A stretch of DNA of 64,000 nucleotides from an uncultured Prevotellaceae bacterium (GTDB lineage Bacteria > Bacteroidota > Bacteroidia > Bacteroidales > Bacteroidaceae). Location: assembly GCA_946406435.1 (NCBI GenBank), contig CAMJKP010000010.1, forward strand, positions 1-64,000, written 5' to 3'. The position numbers were made by a program, and so were the translations under genes. Positions 60,344-64,000 of the stretch are shown piece by piece. Under the pieces are notes generated by a model. The model saw only the letters and a list, made by a program, of their open reading frames with translations. It did not search any database and was not told the DNA's origin. The first letter of the stretch is position 1; each line of letters opens with the position of its first letter.

Positions 60344-61291
60344 TTATGAATTCTTCCACCTAACCCTCATCTGATCTCCGATAATCTCTTGAACCTCCTT
60401 TACGAGATTCCAGTCGATAGGAGCCTCTGCATACTCGATATTCTTCTTCACATTGTCAGGATTTGCAGAAGAGAATAGGGTAGTAGCAATACGAGGATTG
60501 CTGATAGCATACTGAATAGCAAGCTTCTCGATAGGATAGCCTTTTGACTCACAATGTTTAACGGCTTTCTGACAAGCCTCTACAAGAGACTTTGGGGCAG
60601 GATGCCAATCTGGTACACCACGTGAAGAGAGCAAGCCCATAGAAAGAGGTGAGGCGTTGATGATACCAACGTTATTCTGCTCGAAGAAATCGAAATACTC
60701 GTTGAGTAATTCATCGTTAAGGCTATAGTGACAGAAACAAAGGGTTGACTCTACAGTTCCTGCAGGTTCATTCTCGATAACCCATTTGATGTTTTCTGGC
60801 TGAAGGTCTGTGATGCCCACATGACCAACAACGCCTTTCTTCTTCAGTTCTACGAGGGCTGGAAGAGTTTCTTCTGCCACCTTTTGCAAACCGCCCGGAA
60901 GAGAAGCCTGAAACTCGATGTCGTGAACGTTGATAAGGTCGATATACTCAATATTCAGGCGCTCCATACTCTCGTAAACGCTATCTGTGACTCGCTTGGC
61001 AGAATAGTCCCAAGTGTTCACGCCATCCTTGCCATAACGTCCTACCTTAGTAGAAAGGTAATACTTATCGCGAGGAATTTCCTTGAGAGCCTTTCCAAGT
61101 ACGGTTTCTGCCTTATAGTGACCATAATATGGAGAAACGTCGATGAAGTTCATACCACCTTCTATGGCAGTAAATACAGCATTTATGGCTTCTGACTCGT
61201 TGATGTTGCGGAATACTCCGCCAAGAGAAGATGCACCGAATGAAAGAGCTGAAACCTTCATTCCTGTTTTTCCGATTTCGTTGTATAGCAT
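60344..61291 (-). CDS. Aldo/keto reductase, sugar dehydrogenase-like
   Basis: The 315-residue TIM-barrel enzyme shows the AKR tetrad: Asp (FIDVSPYYG), Tyr in the same block, Lys (YYLSTKVGRYG) and His (LINVHDIEF). LSFGASSLGGVF and the LAIQYAISNPRIATTLFSSANPDN tail match L-galactose/L-fucose dehydrogenase-like members rather than YdjG types. It would oxidise an L-sugar to a lactone with NAD(P). It heads the operon and has a clear promoter. Confidence 0.85.
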   Translation of the reverse strand: MLYNEIGKTGMKVSALSFGASSLGGVFRNINESEAINAVFTAIEGGMNFIDVSPYYGHYKAETVLGKALKEIPRDKYYLSTKVGRYGKDGVNTWDYSAKRVTDSVYESMERLNIEYIDLINVHDIEFQASLPGGLQKVAEETLPALVELKKKGVVGHVGITDLQPENIKWVIENEPAGTVESTLCFCHYSLNDELLNEYFDFFEQNNVGIINASPLSMGLLSSRGVPDWHPAPKSLVEACQKAVKHCESKGYPIEKLAIQYAISNPRIATTLFSSANPDNVKKNIEYAEAPIDWNLVKEVQEIIGDQMRVRWKNS

Positions 61292-61595
61292 AAGAGAGTT
61301 TTTTCTGTTTTGATGATTACCTAATTGTTTTTATTTGTGAACGCGAAGTCGTCGAGTTGCAAAGTTTTTGTTTTCTCTGTATCTTCGTGTTTTTGCGTTT
61401 GTATTTTTCTGAGTGCAAAGTTAAGAACATTTGTCATAATATCCATATATTTTTCCGTCAATTAATAGGATAAAACCGACATGTAGGCATAAAAACGTAG
61501 AAAGTAGTAGCATTTTCCCGATAATTATTTGGATAATTCACGTTTTTTTATTTACTTTGCATCAACAATAATGACTAAGACGGTAAATCTTTTCA
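61292..61595. other. Divergent control region of the sugar cluster
   Basis: It contains the aldo/keto reductase promoter (61416-61423) and a weak -7 box for the AraC gene at 61552-61559 (TTACTTTG). Nothing that is clearly an operator or a gene is seen; the stretch 61430-61550 is A/T-rich and the likely place for AraC binding. Confidence 0.5.
61416..61423 (-). promoter_or_regulatory. Bacteroidetes -7 box for the sugar-oxidation operon
   Basis: It reads TAACTTTG on the minus strand, about 125 bases before the aldo/keto reductase start. Confidence 0.65.
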
Positions 61596-62447
61596 ATGCA
61601 TAATTCAATAGACGAGTTACATATTTTCACTCTGAATGTCGGTTACGCATATCACAATGCTGATTGGAACTGGCAGAACGTACGAAGTCCTTTCGCGCGT
61701 TTATATTATGTGACCGAAGGTGAGGCTCAGATTGACATAGACGGAGTTGTCCACACGCTTACTCCCGAACATCTCTATTTCATTCCTGCCTTTACCAAGC
61801 ACACGAATATCTGTACAGGAGTCTTTGCCCACTATTACCTTCATATATATGAGGAAGCGGCAACGTCTATGCTTGATGAATGGCAGTATCCTGTGGAGAT
61901 TCCTGCCACACCTGCAGATTTGCATCTTTTCAGGCGTATGTGTGAGCTCTTTCCTGATTGTGCCTTACCTGCGTCAAATCCGTCAACATACGACAATCAC
62001 CAGACGTTGTCCCAGAACCTTCATAGTAATCTCATACGTCCGTTAGGAGAAAAAATGGAGTCACGAGGCATAGTATTCTTATTGTTATCTCGTTTCATTT
62101 CATTAGCCACTCCGAAGTCGCATGTCAAGGATAGTCGTATAAGCGAGGCTATCAACTATATCAGGAACAATATAGGCAGTCGTATAGAAATAAGTAAGTT
62201 GGCAGACATGGCTTGTATGTCAAAGGACCATTTCACGCGAATGTTCCGTAAGGAGACTGGTGAGACGCCAAACCAATACATCATACTCAGGAAGATGGAG
62301 AAGGCCGAACTACTCATTGTCACTACCGAAATGTCGGTCAAGTCAATTGCGAATGCCTTAGGCTATGATGATTCTTCATACTTCAATCGTCTGTTCCGCA
62401 AGCAGACAGGAGTTACTCCACAGCAATATCGCGACAGACAGGTGTGA
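61596..62447 (+). CDS. AraC-family transcription regulator
   Basis: The 283-residue protein has an N-terminal cupin-like sugar-sensing part (YYVTEGEAQIDIDGVVHTL, LYFIPAFTKHTNI). The C-terminal double HTH (about 185-283) has SKLADMACMSKDHFTRMFRKETGETPNQYI and SIANALGYDDSSYFNRLFRKQTGVTPQQY. It lies between the divergent oxidation operon and the symporter gene, so it probably controls both in response to the sugar. Confidence 0.9.
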   Translation: MHNSIDELHIFTLNVGYAYHNADWNWQNVRSPFARLYYVTEGEAQIDIDGVVHTLTPEHLYFIPAFTKHTNICTGVFAHYYLHIYEEAATSMLDEWQYPVEIPATPADLHLFRRMCELFPDCALPASNPSTYDNHQTLSQNLHSNLIRPLGEKMESRGIVFLLLSRFISLATPKSHVKDSRISEAINYIRNNIGSRIEISKLADMACMSKDHFTRMFRKETGETPNQYIILRKMEKAELLIVTTEMSVKSIANALGYDDSSYFNRLFRKQTGVTPQQYRDRQV

Positions 62448-62504
62448 ATCTCTAATTCCCAATTTCTAAACTCTAAACTTCAAAAAGACAACCAAAACAA
62501 AATA

Positions 62505-63803
62505 ATGAACGAACTAAAAGTTAAACTCGTTGAACGTAAAAATCTCGTTACGTTCATTCTCGTCACCTCACTCTTCTCTTTGTGGGGATTCGCTAACGAT
62601 ATTACTAACCCGATGGTGGCTGCATTCCAGACAATAATGGAACTATCTGCATCCAAGGCGTCTATGGTCCAGTTTGCCTTTTATGGCGGTTATGCCACAA
62701 TGGCTATTCCTGCTGCTCTCTTCATCAAGAAATATAGTTATAAGGCTGGCATTCTCGTAGGTCTTGCCCTTTATGCCATAGGCGCATTCATGTTTATTCC
62801 TGCAGCCGAATATCAGATGTTCAGCTTCTTCTGTATTTCTCTATATGTGCTTACTTTTGGCCTCGCATTCCTTGAGACAACGGCAAATCCTTATATCCTT
62901 TCGCTTGGTGCTCCTGAGAATGCCACTCGTCGTCTTAATCTCGCACAGGCATTCAATCCTATGGGCTCTCTCTGCGGAATGTTCATTGCCAGTAACGTCA
63001 TCCTCTCTTCTCTCGAAAGTGATACAGAGGCTGTTCGTGCGGTTGGATTCTCTACTCTCGATCAGGCAACGAAAGACTCTATCCGCCTTCACGACCTTGC
63101 TGTAATCCGCGATCCTTATGTGGCTCTTGGCTGTGTTGTCGTATTTGTTCTTGTTGTCATCGCTTTCTTTGTGAAGAAAGACAAGAAAGAGGAAAGCGAG
63201 GAACCAAAGGCTATGGATTCTCTTCGTCGTCTTGCTGCCAACCCACGCTATCGTGAAGGCGTTATCGCTCAGATGTTCTACGTGGCTGCGCAGATTATGT
63301 GCTGGACCTTCATCATTCAGTATGCTGACCGTCTTGGCATAGACAAATCAACGGCTCAGAAGTATAATATCGTGGCTATGAGTATGTTCCTTTGTAGCAG
63401 ATTTATCAGCACCTTCCTTATGAAATATGTCAACGGCAGTCGTTTGCTGATGATTTTTGCCATCTGTGCTATGTGTACTACAACTGGCACGATCCTTATC
63501 GACGGTATGGGCGGTCTCTATTGTCTTGTTGCAACATCTGCATTCATGAGTCTGATGTTCCCTACAATATATGGTATTGCGCTTGAAGGAGTTGACAAGG
63601 ACAAGACACTTGGAGCTGCCTTTCTTGTGATGGCAATTGTGGGAGGAGCTTTGATGCCACCATTACAAGGAGCAATTATCGATCTTGGAACAGTAGCAGG
63701 TATGGCTTCTGTTAATGCCTCATTCATTCTCCCATTCATCTGCTTCTGCATCATAGCAGTTTATGGTTTCAGAACGATAAAGCCTGCTTTGAATATTGAA
63801 TAG
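62505..63803 (+). CDS. fucP: FucP-like sugar:H+ symporter
   Basis: The 432-residue MFS transporter with 12 helices opens TFILVTSLFSLWGFANDITNPMV. GGYATMAIPAALFIKKYSYKAGI and FLETTANPYILSLGAPENATRRLNLAQAFNPMG are the hallmark of the FHS family (FucP, GluP). L-fucose is the best guess because of the neighbours. Glucose/galactose carriers of the same family are the alternative. A spacer of tctaaactctaaac type separates it from the AraC gene. Confidence 0.88.
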   Translation: MNELKVKLVERKNLVTFILVTSLFSLWGFANDITNPMVAAFQTIMELSASKASMVQFAFYGGYATMAIPAALFIKKYSYKAGILVGLALYAIGAFMFIPAAEYQMFSFFCISLYVLTFGLAFLETTANPYILSLGAPENATRRLNLAQAFNPMGSLCGMFIASNVILSSLESDTEAVRAVGFSTLDQATKDSIRLHDLAVIRDPYVALGCVVVFVLVVIAFFVKKDKKEESEEPKAMDSLRRLAANPRYREGVIAQMFYVAAQIMCWTFIIQYADRLGIDKSTAQKYNIVAMSMFLCSRFISTFLMKYVNGSRLLMIFAICAMCTTTGTILIDGMGGLYCLVATSAFMSLMFPTIYGIALEGVDKDKTLGAAFLVMAIVGGALMPPLQGAIIDLGTVAGMASVNASFILPFICFCIIAVYGFRTIKPALNIE

Positions 63804-63847
63804 AAATACTATAATCTAAATTCCGTTTATGAGAATGGTGAATTCTC

Positions 63848-63882
63848 GCGCCCTCGTTGCAGTAGTGCTTCGAGGGCTTTTC
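63848..63882 (+). terminator. Terminator after fucP
   Basis: gccctcg and cgagggc form the stem around about 14 bases, followed by ttttcttttt. Confidence 0.75.
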
Positions 63883-63885
63883 TTT

Positions 63886-64000
63886 TTATATCATCTTGAA
63901 GTTAAAGCATTTCTCGCCTCTCTTGTGCTTGAAGTAGATAGTAGCCCAAATAGCAAGAACGGTTGTGATAGCTCTTCCCGCGTTGGTTGCCATATTGCCT
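63886..64000 (-). CDS. C-terminal end of a membrane protein (partial)
   Basis: The reverse strand reads an open frame from the window end to a TAA at about 63886, giving 38 codons that end GNMATNAGRA-ITTVLAIWATIYF-KHKRGEKC. One hydrophobic helix is followed by a basic cytoplasmic tail. The family cannot be told from this much. Its stop is a few bases from the fucP terminator T-run, so the two genes converge. Confidence 0.55.
   Translation of the reverse strand, partial: GNMATNAGRAITTVLAIWATIYFKHKRGEKCFNFKMI

Overview
The window looks like a chromosomal segment of a Prevotella-like member of the Bacteroidales. The grounds are: promoters of the Bacteroidetes type (TAnnTTTG about 20-60 bases ahead of starts) at some fifteen places, almost no Shine-Dalgarno sites, serine palmitoyltransferase with the Bacteroidetes sphingolipid signature, a tmRNA tag ENNYALAA preceded by Gly, DUF5683 beside parAB, and many A/T-rich intergenic repeats. 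Genus is inference; no rRNA is present.

Layout. 1-593: repeat-rich non-coding DNA, then a solitary PD-(D/E)XK nuclease-like gene (594-1646). 1792-3018: an OprO/P-type porin. 3019-3906: non-coding DNA with an 11-base-period array and a three-tier nested palindrome. 3907-6628 (minus): lipoprotein, lpxB, surE. 6766-14100 (plus): parA, parB, DUF5683, MltD-like transglycosylase, Rel/Spo enzyme, BASS-type transporter. 14280-42821: a long plus-strand surface-polysaccharide locus with one flippase (Wzx), one polymerase-like protein, about ten glycosyltransferases, three hexapeptide acyltransferases, two OafA-like acyltransferases and a pyruvyltransferase. Inside it sits a cassette (19591-27091) with two paralogous ATP-grasp ligases, a GtrB/ArnC-like transferase, an ArnE/ArnF-like pair of half-size transporters, an SDR enzyme, a sugar aminotransferase and a GT39/ArnT-like enzyme. 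The locus is interrupted at 33.6-35.25 kb by a reverse-strand VirE-like ATPase gene bracketed by nested inverted arrays.

42897-47420: two tRNA genes (Thr-CGT, Gly-CCC), trpS, a candidate small RNA, and a lipid kinase divergent from serine palmitoyltransferase. 47562-52713 (minus): the export/regulation operon of the polysaccharide system (Wza, Wzc, CpsB-type phosphatase) followed by a YqiA-like esterase and an HD hydrolase. 52910-53304: tmRNA. 53392-56986: a PurF-like protein lacking the usual Cys nucleophile, RmuC, and a uracil-DNA-glycosylase-like protein. 57179-57970: a secreted FISUMP-like protein. 58260-63803: a sugar catabolic cluster resembling non-phosphorylating L-fucose use (Zn dehydrogenase, lactonase-like amidohydrolase, aldo/keto reductase; divergent AraC regulator and FucP symporter). 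A truncated membrane-protein end lies at 63886-64000.

How parts work together: the 14-43 kb genes would build and flip a repeat unit, the polymerase would join units, and the 48-53 kb operon would control length and export. No polyprenyl-phosphate sugar-1-phosphate initiating transferase is visible, so the first step is probably encoded elsewhere. The strongest candidates for something undescribed are the VirE-type gene with its inverted 11-mer arrays, together with the dispersed 11-base-period arrays and the 365-bp nested palindrome, and the undecaprenyl-phosphate/ATP-grasp cassette in the polysaccharide locus.
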